From: Psychroflexus planctonicus
GTDB taxonomy: Bacteria; Bacteroidota; Bacteroidia; Flavobacteriales; Flavobacteriaceae
Direction: 5' to 3'
DNA length: 64,000 bases
Assembly: GCF_014640195.1 (NCBI RefSeq)
Contig: NZ_BMGM01000007.1
Location: 62,001-126,000 of the forward strand
The position numbers and the translations under genes are program-made. This document shows, one piece after another, positions 1 to 8,427 of this stretch (the stretch's first letter is position 1; each line of letters begins with the position of its first letter). The notes under the pieces are model-generated. The model ran no database searches. It worked only from the letters and a program-made list of their open reading frames with translations, and was not told where the DNA came from.

Positions 1-73
1 AAACTGTGTTTTGAGCGTTTACATTCAAACCAAAAAAAAGAAGTAATGCTATGGCCAAGCGTTTTTTAAACAT
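1..73 (-). CDS. Partial CDS: N-terminal signal peptide of a secreted protein
   Basis: Reading leftward from an ATG at 73-71, an open frame runs off the left edge of the window. The 24 visible residues begin MFKKRLAIALLLFFG and continue to an Ala-Gln junction, a typical Sec signal peptide for a flavobacterial exported protein (basic start, hydrophobic core, AxA-like end). Its ATG shares one base with the stop of the HAD phosphatase gene (TAATG), so the two are probably translationally coupled and belong to one operon. The mature protein is outside the window and its function cannot be judged. Confidence 0.7.
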   Translation of the reverse strand, partial: MFKKRLAIALLLFFGLNVNAQNTV

Positions 74-747
74 TATAAGTAATTTTTTAGTTCTAAAAGT
101 TGTTCAACTCTTTTGCCTGTAAATGTAGTGTTGTTTCCGAAATAAATAGCATCCATTCCAACATCTAATGCTCCGTAAATATCGGCTTCTAGATTATCGC
201 CAATCATTACGCTTTCTTCAGCTGTTGCTTCTGCTTTCTGTAAAGCGTGTAAAAAAACTTTAGGATGTGGTTTTTTAAGCATCACATCTTCAGAAGTAGT
301 TGTAGTTAAAAAATAATTGGAAATACCGGAATTATACATCTTTTTAGATTGCACTTCTTGAAAACCATTTGTTATAATGTGTAATTTATATTTTGGCTTT
401 AAGTAATTTAATAGGTCTAAGCTTCCTTCAAAAAGATGTTTTTGTTCGCCAAGTTTTAAGATATATAAATCTGCAATTTCGTTTATTAACTCATCTGCTG
501 CTGCAAATTTTACACTGTTAAAAGCTTCTTTTAAGCGTTGATAACGGAGCTCTTCTTTAGTAATTTTGTCTAACCTATACATTTTCCAATATTTCAAATT
601 TATAGGAACGTATTTTTCTAAAAATTCATCTACAGAAAAAGGCAGTTTATGTTTTTGAAAAATAGACTGGAAACTGAGTGCAGAATTCTTTTCAAAATCC
701 CATAAAGTGTGGTCTAAATCGAAAAAAACATGTTTAATCTTTTGCAT
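73..747 (-). CDS. HAD-superfamily hydrolase, YjjG-type nucleotidase family
   Basis: This 224-residue protein has all four haloacid dehalogenase motifs: DLD with the nucleophile Asp10 and acid Asp12 (motif I), the TNG motif around Thr126 (II), Lys158/159 followed by PHP (III), and GDN at 183-185 with a further Asp189 (IV). The helical cap between motifs I and II fits the YjjG subfamily, cytosolic 5'-nucleotidases that act on noncanonical pyrimidine monophosphates. That substrate is a family inference only. The start overlaps the end of the upstream deacetylase-like gene by 14 bases, and the stop overlaps the next ATG, so it lies in a tight operon. Confidence 0.88.
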   Translation of the reverse strand: MQKIKHVFFDLDHTLWDFEKNSALSFQSIFQKHKLPFSVDEFLEKYVPINLKYWKMYRLDKITKEELRYQRLKEAFNSVKFAAADELINEIADLYILKLGEQKHLFEGSLDLLNYLKPKYKLHIITNGFQEVQSKKMYNSGISNYFLTTTTSEDVMLKKPHPKVFLHALQKAEATAEESVMIGDNLEADIYGALDVGMDAIYFGNNTTFTGKRVEQLLELKNYL

Positions 748-2023
748 TAATTTGAGTTATAAGTTTGTATATTTTTTCAGCTCGGTTTTCAACAAAATCT
801 GTATTTTCAAAAATAAGATTTAAACTTCCGTTTACACTAGAAACATCTTTTTTAATCTGTTGAAGTTGCGTTGCAATTTCATTTTCAGAAGTTGTGCTAA
901 AAATTTCACTATTTAGCACATAAGGTGTAATTCGCAAAGGTGTGGTTTCTTCTGTATTTAAGTTATAAAATAGAAAAGGCGTACAAGTTCCTGCTCTAAA
1001 GCCCAGTTTTTGCGCGTAACCCATTGAGAAATCTTCTTTAATAAACGCTTTTTCAAAATTAATATAGGATTCTGGAAAAGACAAAGGAAACTTTTTAACC
1101 AATACCGATGTTAAATCCTGTTTTGCTATTTCTTTCCACCGGTTTTTCTCTTTTTTAAATGTATTAGTTTCTTTAATGGCTTGCTCTCCTGGAAGTAATC
1201 CAGTTACAAAATAATCTCCCATAGATTTTATTAGGCGTTGATAATGAGATTTATGATGATTAATATTTCGATTTACTTTAGAGAAATCACTTAACTGAAA
1301 AAACATTTTCATCTTTATGTTTTCCTGTTTAGCAAATTCAACTAAATTGTCATACACATTGAATGGGTCTTTAATTAACCGAAGTTGTGTTTTAATCCTG
1401 AGCCAAGCTTTATGAAAATCTCCTAAAATAAGTTGATTGAGAAAACCGATAATTTGCCTCAACAAACCTTTGTACCTAAATGCAAAAGCTTCGTGTACCG
1501 CTATAAAAATTCCTAAATTGTATTTTCGTTTTGGAAATCGAACCGTATCATACTTTTCTTTTAAAACTTCTAAAAATTGAAATGCCCATAAATCTACAAC
1601 GGGTCTATTTAAAAAATTTTCTTCAAAAGCAGTGCTTTCTTCAACTGGAAAACCACCCGCTTGATCTTTTACAAAAGGCAAGTATTCTTCATAGCGAGTT
1701 AATAAATAAAAAGAAGCAGAAAAAATATCAAATGGAATACTGCTTTCTTTGGAAACTCTAAAAAAACAAGGTGTTTCATCCCAATTGTCTACTTTAATAT
1801 CAAAATCGCCAAAGCCTTCTTCATCAAGCAAACCATAAGCTTCAACAAATAATTCTTGTCCTAATGGTTTTTTTGCATAAGAAAATTTAATGCCTTGGTA
1901 AGCTATAAATTCTTCAATTTTAGTGGTAAACCCAACTTGTAAACCTAAAATACGGTTACAAATTTGTTTAAAACAAAATTGTTTTCTTGCGCTAAGTTGG
2001 TTTGTAAAAACTAAGATTTCCAT
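734..2023 (-). CDS. Polysaccharide-deacetylase-like protein (DUF7033-type), possibly catalytically altered
   Basis: The 429-residue protein resembles the Bacteroidota family annotated as polysaccharide deacetylase with an N-terminal DUF7033 region. Residues 95-125 carry the conserved segment around FYLLTRYEEYLPF, and 333-350 carry the SMGYAxxxGFRAGT block seen before the C-terminal strand. Where relatives usually show an acidic metal-binding motif, this protein reads FIAVHEAFAF (about 173-182). A histidine cluster remains at 256, 257 and 260. It may therefore have lost or changed its deacetylase chemistry. It is first in the operon with the HAD protein. No clear -7 box was found; TACTTTAG on the minus strand near 2053 is a near match. 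Confidence 0.7.
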   Translation of the reverse strand: MEILVFTNQLSARKQFCFKQICNRILGLQVGFTTKIEEFIAYQGIKFSYAKKPLGQELFVEAYGLLDEEGFGDFDIKVDNWDETPCFFRVSKESSIPFDIFSASFYLLTRYEEYLPFVKDQAGGFPVEESTAFEENFLNRPVVDLWAFQFLEVLKEKYDTVRFPKRKYNLGIFIAVHEAFAFRYKGLLRQIIGFLNQLILGDFHKAWLRIKTQLRLIKDPFNVYDNLVEFAKQENIKMKMFFQLSDFSKVNRNINHHKSHYQRLIKSMGDYFVTGLLPGEQAIKETNTFKKEKNRWKEIAKQDLTSVLVKKFPLSFPESYINFEKAFIKEDFSMGYAQKLGFRAGTCTPFLFYNLNTEETTPLRITPYVLNSEIFSTTSENEIATQLQQIKKDVSSVNGSLNLIFENTDFVENRAEKIYKLITQINAKD

Positions 2024-2076
2024 TAAGATATATAGAATTTCGAGCTAAAGTAAGCATTTCGGTTAGAAGAAATACA

Positions 2077-2775
2077 CTATAAAATAGCTTCGTCTGCAAA
2101 ACTATAATAACTCTTTTCAGTAATTATTAAATGATCTAATAATTTTAGGTCTAAAGTAAGCGATCCTTCTTTTATTTGTTTTGTTAATTTAATATCAGAT
2201 GCACTCGGATTTAAATTTCCTGATGGATGGTTATGAGCTAAAATTAAACTCACACAACCAAAAGCCAAAGCGTTTTTAAACAACAAACGCAAGTCTACTA
2301 AAGTGCCGGTAATACCGCCTTTGCTTAAGGCAAATTTATGTATTATTTTATTGGAATTATTGAGCAGCAATACCCAAAATTCTTCGTGTGGCAAATCTCC
2401 AATTAAAGGCTGCATAACTTCAAAAACAGTGGCACTAGACTTTATTTTAGGACGTTGCAGCGCTTCTTCGCCACGTCTTCTTCTTCCTAACTCTAAAGCA
2501 GCAACTATACTAATGGCTTTAGCTTCGCCAATTCCTTTATATTGCATTAATTGCTTTACATCTAACTTTGCTAATTGATTAATCTTGTGTTCGTTGTCTT
2601 TTAAAATGCGTTTACATAAACTCACTGCACTTTCATTCCTACTTCCAGAACCAATTAAAATGGCAAGCAATTCGGCATCGCTTAAATTTTCTTTCCCTTT
2701 TAGTAAAAGTTTTTCTCTAGGACGGTCGCTTTCAGACCAGTTTTTTATCGAAAAATATTCAGATGAAGCTGACAT
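2077..2775 (-). CDS. radC: RadC family JAB-domain protein
   Basis: This is a full-length RadC homologue (232 residues). It has an N-terminal UPF0758 region, a helix-hairpin-helix motif (KGIGEAKA, 80-87) and a C-terminal JAB/MPN domain. The zinc motif is complete: Glu131 or Glu132, His181 and His183 in AHNHPSG, and Asp194. RadC was named for a DNA-repair phenotype that was later reassigned to another gene, so its biochemical role remains unsettled. It stands alone, divergent from the PaiB-like gene, with 47 bases between the two starts. Confidence 0.95.
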   Translation of the reverse strand: MSASSEYFSIKNWSESDRPREKLLLKGKENLSDAELLAILIGSGSRNESAVSLCKRILKDNEHKINQLAKLDVKQLMQYKGIGEAKAISIVAALELGRRRRGEEALQRPKIKSSATVFEVMQPLIGDLPHEEFWVLLLNNSNKIIHKFALSKGGITGTLVDLRLLFKNALAFGCVSLILAHNHPSGNLNPSASDIKLTKQIKEGSLTLDLKLLDHLIITEKSYYSFADEAIL

Positions 2776-2805
2776 TGATTAAGTTTTGTTAAATATAAAA
2801 AAATG

Positions 2806-2813
2806 TACTTTTG
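2806..2813 (+). promoter_or_regulatory. -7 box (TACTTTTG) for the PaiB-like gene
   Basis: The match to TAnnTTTG is exact, with a TTTG element 17 bases upstream, the usual Bacteroidota promoter layout. Transcription should begin around 2818-2820, only a few bases before the proposed TTG start, so the mRNA would have almost no leader. Confidence 0.6.
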
Positions 2814-2822
2814 TAGCAAAAT

Positions 2823-3431
2823 TTGAATTTGAAGTATCCTGCCAATCATTTTATTGAAAAAAACAAAGAAGCTTTAAAAGGGTTAATTGAAGCATTTCCT
2901 TTGGCAACTTTAATCAGCACTTATCAAGACCAAATACACACTTCTTACCTACCGTTTATTTGGGATGCAAACGGATTTTTAATTGGCCATTTGGATGCAA
3001 ATAATCCACAAGTGGCATTGTTAAAAGATGGGAAAAAAGTTAGCTTGATTTTTAACGGACCCGAAGCTTATATTTCGCCAGCTCACTTTATTACTAATGA
3101 GTTACCAACTTATAATTATTGCAAAGTTGAAATAAACGGAATAATTAGACCTATTGCTGATGAAGATTTAAAACAAGCCATCATCAAGCTTACTTCTCAT
3201 TTAGAAGGCAAACAAGCAGCTTACCAACTTACGGAAAATGAAAAACGTTTACATAGCTTAATCAATTACATCTACGGTTTTAAAATTGAAATTGAGCAGC
3301 TTCAAGGAAGGTTTAAAATGAGCCAAGACAAAAGTAAACTTCACCAAAAAAAGGCTGTAAATTTAATGTGTGAAATTGATAAACACCATACGGAAGTTTT
3401 TTTAGATGTCTACAAAAAACAGATTCAATAA
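2823..3431 (+). CDS. FMN-binding negative transcriptional regulator (PaiB family)
   Basis: The 202-residue protein matches the PaiB family: an N-terminal KYPANHF segment (relatives begin with a Tyr-x-Pro motif), a split-barrel FMN-binding core with HTSYLPF near 40 and GHLDANNPQ near 57, and the IxGFKIEIEQLQGRFKMSQD end motif near 150-165. PaiB proteins bind flavin and are linked to repression of sporulation and protease genes in Bacillus; the role here is unknown. No ATG fits the conserved N-terminus. A TTG at 2823 (or 2829) is the likely start, directly after a strong promoter. It is followed by a separately promoted secreted protein. Confidence 0.85.
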   Translation: MNLKYPANHFIEKNKEALKGLIEAFPLATLISTYQDQIHTSYLPFIWDANGFLIGHLDANNPQVALLKDGKKVSLIFNGPEAYISPAHFITNELPTYNYCKVEINGIIRPIADEDLKQAIIKLTSHLEGKQAAYQLTENEKRLHSLINYIYGFKIEIEQLQGRFKMSQDKSKLHQKKAVNLMCEIDKHHTEVFLDVYKKQIQ

Positions 3432-3449
3432 AATAGCGGAATAATTTGT

Positions 3450-3457
3450 TAACTTTG
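3450..3457 (+). promoter_or_regulatory. -7 box (TAACTTTG) for the ExbD-like secreted protein
   Basis: An exact TAnnTTTG match, 20 bases before the ATG at 3478. No convincing TTTG at -33 was found. Confidence 0.45.
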
Positions 3458-3477
3458 TTGCTTTAACTAAACAGCTT

Positions 3478-4218
3478 ATGAAAATTTTACTGAATCAAAA
3501 TTGGCTTTACTTATTTTTTATATTCTGCATACACATCAGCTTCGCACAGCCAAACGATGCAAATGAAAATTTAACAGAAATAAGCGTAAATACAGAAAGT
3601 GAAATTAAACTAGACGGAAGCAAAGTTGAAATGGACAGTTTAGCTTCAAAAATCAATTCGAAATTAAAAAATTACCAAAAAGAAGATTTAGCACTACAAA
3701 CTGCAGACATTGTTGTAAGTAGCAATACAACAGAGCAATTTATTGAAGCTATTAAAAAAGAAGTTCAAAAAACCCCTATTCAATTTACCAATGTACAGCG
3801 AAGTATTGTTGCTAATTTTAGTGAATCTGGTCCTGTAACGGACGAAATGATTGAACAATACAATATTTTAATTGAAGGCTGGAACCAACTGGAAGAAGAA
3901 GAACGTTACTACCGAAAAATAGAATTAAATTACGTAGAAAACATACATCAACGTATGACTTTCCAACAACAAATTAATGCAAAAAAGCTCCCAGGATATT
4001 TGTATTTTGTAAAAGAACCCAATGTAAAGGAAGACATTTCAATTCAAGACTTAGAAAGATGGCGTTTTGATGATGCATACGAAGTGTATATCAACAAAGC
4101 ACAAATAGAAAAAGGAATTTTAAGAGCAAAAAATACAGATAGCTTTAAAGGCTATTACATCTTGCGTTATTTAGTAAACGAAGAGCCTTTTTACGAAGTT
4201 TATTTGTTTACCAAGTAA
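3478..4218 (+). CDS. Secreted or membrane-anchored protein with an ExbD/TolR-like segment
   Basis: This is a 246-residue protein with a hydrophobic N-terminus (about 8-23, ending FAQ) that can act as a signal peptide. Residues 33-95 read like the periplasmic part of ExbD/TolR: a strand with IKLDGSKVEMDSLASKI, then TADIVVSSNTTEQFIEAIKKEV, which fits the ExbD pattern of an exposed Asp before a helix. The C-terminal half (about 120-246) is rich in acidic and aromatic residues and was not recognised. No ExbB lies beside it. A stand-alone ExbD-like periplasmic module is an inference from pattern, not a database match. It ends one base from the convergent YdjM-like gene. Confidence 0.6.
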   Translation: MKILLNQNWLYLFFIFCIHISFAQPNDANENLTEISVNTESEIKLDGSKVEMDSLASKINSKLKNYQKEDLALQTADIVVSSNTTEQFIEAIKKEVQKTPIQFTNVQRSIVANFSESGPVTDEMIEQYNILIEGWNQLEEEERYYRKIELNYVENIHQRMTFQQQINAKKLPGYLYFVKEPNVKEDISIQDLERWRFDDAYEVYINKAQIEKGILRAKNTDSFKGYYILRYLVNEEPFYEVYLFTK

Positions 4219-4219
4219 G

Positions 4220-5221
4220 CTAATTACCTAATATTCGTTTCCACAAATCGGCTAATAACTTTTTGGCATCACCAGGTGTTTTTGGCTTTTCTGTAATTTT
4301 CAGATTAGTTTCATCTTGCTTAAAGAGTCTGTAAGCAAACACAAAATTTGTTTCGTCTGCTGCTGGACTTAATAAACCAAAACGCAAATCGTTTAACACA
4401 ACGTAATTATTTTCATCTAAAGAAATGGTATACCAATCTTTCGCAATTTTTTTCAAGCGTTCAATTTCAGGATGATCTATAAATTCTCCTAAAATCACTT
4501 CATTTCTAGGAAAGCTTCTAAAGTGAATTGGTTTTGAATCAAAAAAAGAATAATCTGCAAGTAAAAACTCATCTTCTAACTTCACATTCGCATTCCATAA
4601 AATAGTATTGAAAGCACCTGGTCGTGTTTGAATTTCTTGATAGGAAATGCCTTGTTTTTGCAAAGCAGATGTAAATTGATGATAAGCAACACCTTTCAAT
4701 AAAACGCTAATAAGCAAGTAGCTAGAGCTAATTATCAAACCCATTTTATTCCACTTTCTTCTTTTTGTACTTGTTCTTGGCAAACGCATGGCTAGCAATA
4801 AAAACACAAGAAATGGCAATGTATATAAAGGGTCGATTACAAAAATACTTTTAAAAGCTAAATTAATTTTAAAGGGCCAAAAAAGTTGGGTGCCCCAAGT
4901 GGTAAAAGCATCTAAAATTGGGTGAGTTACTAAACCCCAAAAAAAGAGTTTTGTCCAGTCTTTCCAATTGACTTTCTGCTCAAATGTAGCTACCAATTTT
5001 CCTAATAACGGAGAAGCCAAAAGACTGAATAAAATAGAATGCGAAAACCCACGATGCCATTCTACAGCCGTAATTTCGTCTACAAAATAGCCAGCCAAAA
5101 CATCTAAATCAGGAATAGTTCCAGCAATAGCGCCATATAAAACAGCTTTATTTCCCACTTTTTTACCTAGAACGGCTTCGCCAACAGCAGCGCCTAAAAC
5201 TATTTGTGTTAATGAATCCAT
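4220..5221 (-). CDS. Membrane-bound metal-dependent hydrolase, YdjM/YbcI (DUF457) family
   Basis: The 333-residue protein carries the family's N-terminal signature: MDSLTQ, an IPDLD motif near 35-39 and WHRGFSH near 56-62, followed by THPILDAFTTWG near 98-110. The His and Asp residues are the presumed metal ligands. About five hydrophobic segments predict an inner-membrane protein. The C-terminal domain (about 200-333) is soluble and looks like the flavobacterial extension of this family. The substrate is not known. The -7 box lies so close to the ATG that the mRNA is probably leaderless. Confidence 0.85.
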   Translation of the reverse strand: MDSLTQIVLGAAVGEAVLGKKVGNKAVLYGAIAGTIPDLDVLAGYFVDEITAVEWHRGFSHSILFSLLASPLLGKLVATFEQKVNWKDWTKLFFWGLVTHPILDAFTTWGTQLFWPFKINLAFKSIFVIDPLYTLPFLVFLLLAMRLPRTSTKRRKWNKMGLIISSSYLLISVLLKGVAYHQFTSALQKQGISYQEIQTRPGAFNTILWNANVKLEDEFLLADYSFFDSKPIHFRSFPRNEVILGEFIDHPEIERLKKIAKDWYTISLDENNYVVLNDLRFGLLSPAADETNFVFAYRLFKQDETNLKITEKPKTPGDAKKLLADLWKRILGN

Positions 5222-5226
5222 GACGG

Positions 5227-5234
5227 CAAAAATA
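5227..5234 (-). promoter_or_regulatory. -7 box (TATTTTTG, minus strand) for the YdjM-like gene
   Basis: An exact match to TAnnTTTG. Only five bases separate its inner edge from the ATG at 5221, so transcription would start at or next to the start codon. Confidence 0.5.
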
Positions 5235-5361
5235 TAGCCTTATTAGATTTGTAGATTACATATTAACAGGAGTTTGACTTGTGCCCATTTACAGGTATTA
5301 AATTCCTAACTAAAAGCTTGTAGTTTGCAAGCTTTACAACTCAAATTTACAAGAATTAATG

Positions 5362-5369
5362 TATTTTTG
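5362..5369 (+). promoter_or_regulatory. -7 box (TATTTTTG) for the E1 alpha/beta gene
   Basis: An exact TAnnTTTG match, 20 bases before the ATG at 5390. The -33 element is weak. Confidence 0.45.
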
Positions 5370-5389
5370 AGTTATTGTAAACTACCTAT

Positions 5390-7366
5390 ATGAATTTTGA
5401 ATCAACACAACTTACCAAAGAAAATTACCTCGATTTATACCAAGCCATTCTTAAACCCCGACTGATTGAAAACAAGATGTTGGTTTTGCTACGCCAAGGA
5501 AAAATATCCAAATGGTTTTCTGGAATTGGCCAAGAAGCCATTGCCGTTGGCGTAACCAAAGCTTTGCAAAACGATGAATACATCTTGCCTATGCATCGCA
5601 ATTTGGGTGTTTTTACTACTCGCGAAATTCCCTTGTATCGTTTGTTTTCCCAATGGCAAGGCAAAGCCAACGGATTTACAAAAGGCCGCGACCGTAGTTT
5701 CCATTTTGGCACACAAGAATTTAAAATCGTTGGGATGATCTCGCATTTAGGACCTCAACTAGGTGTTGCAGACGGAATTGCTTTAGCACATAAATTGCGT
5801 AAAGAAAATAAAGTCACCGCGGTTTTTACTGGTGAAGGCGGAACTAGCGAAGGCGATTTTCACGAAGCTTTAAACATTGCTTCTGTTTGGCAACTTCCCG
5901 TTTTGTTTTGTGTAGAAAACAATGGCTACGGACTTTCCACACCTGTGAGCGAGCAATTTAATTGCGAACATATTGCCGATAAAGGAATAGGTTACGGAAT
6001 GGAAGCACACATCATCGATGGAAATAATATTGTAGAAGTATTTGAAAAAGTAAGCGCTCTAGCTGAAGATGTTCGAAAAAACCCAAGACCTATTTTATTG
6101 GAATTTAAAACCTTTAGACGTCGTGGTCATGAAGAAGCCAGCGGAACAAAATACGTACCAGAAGATTTAATGCAATATTGGAAAGAAAAAGACCCTGTTA
6201 CCAATTTTGAAGCTTTTTTAGAAGAAAAACAAATCTTAAGTCCTAAAGAAAAAGCCAAGTTTTCAAAAAATATAATCGAAGAAATAAAAGAAAATCTACA
6301 ATTGGCTTTTGATGAAGCTCCAATTGAAGCCCAATTGGATAGGGAACTAAAAGACGTATACCAAGTTTTTGATGAAGAAGTAGTCCAGCCCAATTCTGAA
6401 ACCAAAGAATTGCGCTTTGTAGATGCTATTTCGGAAGGCTTGCGCCAATCTATGCAAAAACATAATAATTTGGTCATCATGGGTCAAGATGTTGCTGAGT
6501 ATGGTGGCGTTTTTAAAATAACAGAAGGTTTTGTAGAAGAATTTGGAAAAGAACGATTAAGAAATACACCCATTTGCGAATCGGCTGTTATTTCAGCGGC
6601 AATGGGACTTTCTATTAACCAAACCAAGTCTGTAGTAGAATTGCAATTTGGCGATTTTGTGACTTCTGGTTTTAATCCTATTGTAAATTATTTAGCCAAA
6701 GTACATTACCGTTGGAACCAAAATGCAGACGTAGTTTTACGTATGCCTTGCGGCGCTGGTGTAGGTGCGGGACCATTTCACTCGCAAACCAACGAAGCTT
6801 GGTTTACCAAAACACCCGGTTTAAAAGTGGTTTATCCTGCATTTCCAAGCGATGCCAAAGGATTACTCGCCAGTGCTATCAACGACCCAAACCCGGTTTT
6901 GTTTTTTGAGCACAAAGCATTGTACCGAAGCATCCGAGAAGAAGTGCCTACCGATTATTACACCTTACCTATCGGAAAAGCTAAATTGCTAAAAAGCGGT
7001 ACACAAATTAGCATTATTACTTACGGAGCTGGCGTGCATTGGGCTTTGGAGTTTGCAGAGCAACATCCAGAAATTTCTGCCGATGTGTTGGATTTACGCA
7101 GTTTATGTCCACTAGATGAAGAAGCCATTTTTGAAAGTGTACGCAAAACTGGAAAAGTTGTATTGCTTCAAGAAGACACGCTATTTGGTGGCATCATGTC
7201 TGATATTTCGGCATTGATTTGCGAAAACTGCTTTGAACATTTAGATGCACCCATTAAACGTGTAGGAAGTCTACCCACACCAGTTCCTTTTGCAGCTGCT
7301 TTAGAAAAACAATTTTTAGCGAAAAATCAATTGGAAAAAGCAATTATGAATTTGATGGCGTACTAA
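5390..7366 (+). CDS. Fused 2-oxoacid dehydrogenase E1 component, alpha plus beta
   Basis: One 658-residue chain holds both E1 subunits, which are separate proteins in many bacteria. Residues about 1-320 are the alpha subunit, with the thiamine-diphosphate motif GEGGTSEGDFHEALN near 148 ending at ENNGYG near 178. From about 335 the beta subunit begins with LRFVDAISEGLRQSM and continues with GQDVAEYGG, the phosphopyruvate-type ESA motif and the C-terminal transketolase domain. Such fusions in Flavobacteriia are annotated as branched-chain 2-oxoacid or pyruvate dehydrogenase E1. Substrate choice cannot be read here. No E2 or E3 gene is adjacent, so partners must come from another locus. Confidence 0.92.
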   Translation: MNFESTQLTKENYLDLYQAILKPRLIENKMLVLLRQGKISKWFSGIGQEAIAVGVTKALQNDEYILPMHRNLGVFTTREIPLYRLFSQWQGKANGFTKGRDRSFHFGTQEFKIVGMISHLGPQLGVADGIALAHKLRKENKVTAVFTGEGGTSEGDFHEALNIASVWQLPVLFCVENNGYGLSTPVSEQFNCEHIADKGIGYGMEAHIIDGNNIVEVFEKVSALAEDVRKNPRPILLEFKTFRRRGHEEASGTKYVPEDLMQYWKEKDPVTNFEAFLEEKQILSPKEKAKFSKNIIEEIKENLQLAFDEAPIEAQLDRELKDVYQVFDEEVVQPNSETKELRFVDAISEGLRQSMQKHNNLVIMGQDVAEYGGVFKITEGFVEEFGKERLRNTPICESAVISAAMGLSINQTKSVVELQFGDFVTSGFNPIVNYLAKVHYRWNQNADVVLRMPCGAGVGAGPFHSQTNEAWFTKTPGLKVVYPAFPSDAKGLLASAINDPNPVLFFEHKALYRSIREEVPTDYYTLPIGKAKLLKSGTQISIITYGAGVHWALEFAEQHPEISADVLDLRSLCPLDEEAIFESVRKTGKVVLLQEDTLFGGIMSDISALICENCFEHLDAPIKRVGSLPTPVPFAAALEKQFLAKNQLEKAIMNLMAY

Positions 7367-7424
7367 ATAAATTTTGATTTTAGCATATTCGATTTTAGAT
7401 TTCAGATTTTATGAATTCAAAAGG

Positions 7425-7478
7425 CTTTGCGTCTTAGCGAACCTGTCTCTCGGCAGAAAAGTTTGCGGTGAAAAGAAA
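7425..7478. repeat. Short dispersed repeat remnant, inverted relative of 10466-10520
   Basis: The stretch around CTTTGCGTCTTAGCGAACCTG is the reverse complement, with about five mismatches over 25 bases, of the segment near 10466-10490. It lies in the 137-base gap after the E1 gene and encodes nothing. It looks like a decayed copy of a small dispersed genomic repeat. Confidence 0.55.
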
Positions 7479-7503
7479 TAAAAAGTAAATATTTTCCAAT
7501 AAA

Positions 7504-8376
7504 CTAATCCACTTGTTTTCCACGGGCTGCTTCCAACAATGCAAACCAATCTTGTACGTCTATTTTGATTTCGTTTGTTTGCTTGGCGGCTTGCATTCTT
7601 TTAGGGTTAGTTGTTCCTACTACAGGAATAATTTTACTGGGATGTTTCCGCAACCACGCTAGCAAAATTTGATCTTCAGTAGCTTCATATTTAGCTGCCA
7701 TTTTTTGAACGGTATTTTTCAATTCAGCTGAAGCTTCCTTAAAGAAATTTCCCAAAGGGTTCCAAGCCATAGGTTGAATTTGGTGCAATTGCATGTAATC
7801 TAACAATCCGTTGGTCAAGCTTTCAGAATGCGTTATGGAAATTTGAATTTGATTGTATTCAATTTGTAAAGCTTGTTGAAGCAAAGCCAGTTGTTGCATA
7901 TTGAAATTGGAAACGCCAAAACTTTTTATTTTCCCTTCTTGAAGCAATTGCTGAACAGCAGATTGTACTTCTTCTACATCTAATAACGGACTTGGTCGGT
8001 GTAATAAAAACACGTCTAAGTAATCGGTTTGTAAATGCTGAAGCGATTGCTCGACAGACCGAATAAGGTAAGCAGCATCGTATTGATAATGCTTCACTTT
8101 ATTGGTTCTGAAGCTATCCATTTGGATACCACATTTGGAAATGAGCTGAAACGAATCGCGTTTTAGTTTCATTTCAGCCAAGGCGTTTCCAAATTCAGCT
8201 TCTGTGGTGTAGCCACCATAAATATCGGCATGATCAAAAGTAGTGATGCCAGAAGCCATACAAGATTCTATCTGTTGTTGGTAAGCTTGTTTAGAAAAGT
8301 TAGCGCCCCACTTTCCCCAAGTCATGCAACCTTGAATGGGTGTAGAGAGTTTTAATTGTTTGTTGTTTTGTTTCAT
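7504..8376 (-). CDS. Aldo/keto reductase, YdhF-like oxidoreductase
   Basis: A 290-residue TIM-barrel reductase with the AKR catalytic tetrad: Asp48 and Tyr53 in DHADIYG, Lys81 in SKCG and His126 in LLHRPSP. NADPH-binding features near the C-terminus include VVGTTNPKRM (about 253-262). The Met-x-Trp-Gly-x-Trp N-terminal pattern and overall length fit the E. coli YdhF group of cytosolic reductases with unknown natural substrate. The gene is monocistronic. It is transcribed toward the E1 gene and has no clear -7 box. Confidence 0.9.
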   Translation of the reverse strand: MKQNNKQLKLSTPIQGCMTWGKWGANFSKQAYQQQIESCMASGITTFDHADIYGGYTTEAEFGNALAEMKLKRDSFQLISKCGIQMDSFRTNKVKHYQYDAAYLIRSVEQSLQHLQTDYLDVFLLHRPSPLLDVEEVQSAVQQLLQEGKIKSFGVSNFNMQQLALLQQALQIEYNQIQISITHSESLTNGLLDYMQLHQIQPMAWNPLGNFFKEASAELKNTVQKMAAKYEATEDQILLAWLRKHPSKIIPVVGTTNPKRMQAAKQTNEIKIDVQDWFALLEAARGKQVD

Positions 8377-8427
8377 TTAATGTCGATTAAAATTACCTTA
8401 TATGTTCATTTGTATGTTGTAAACGAT

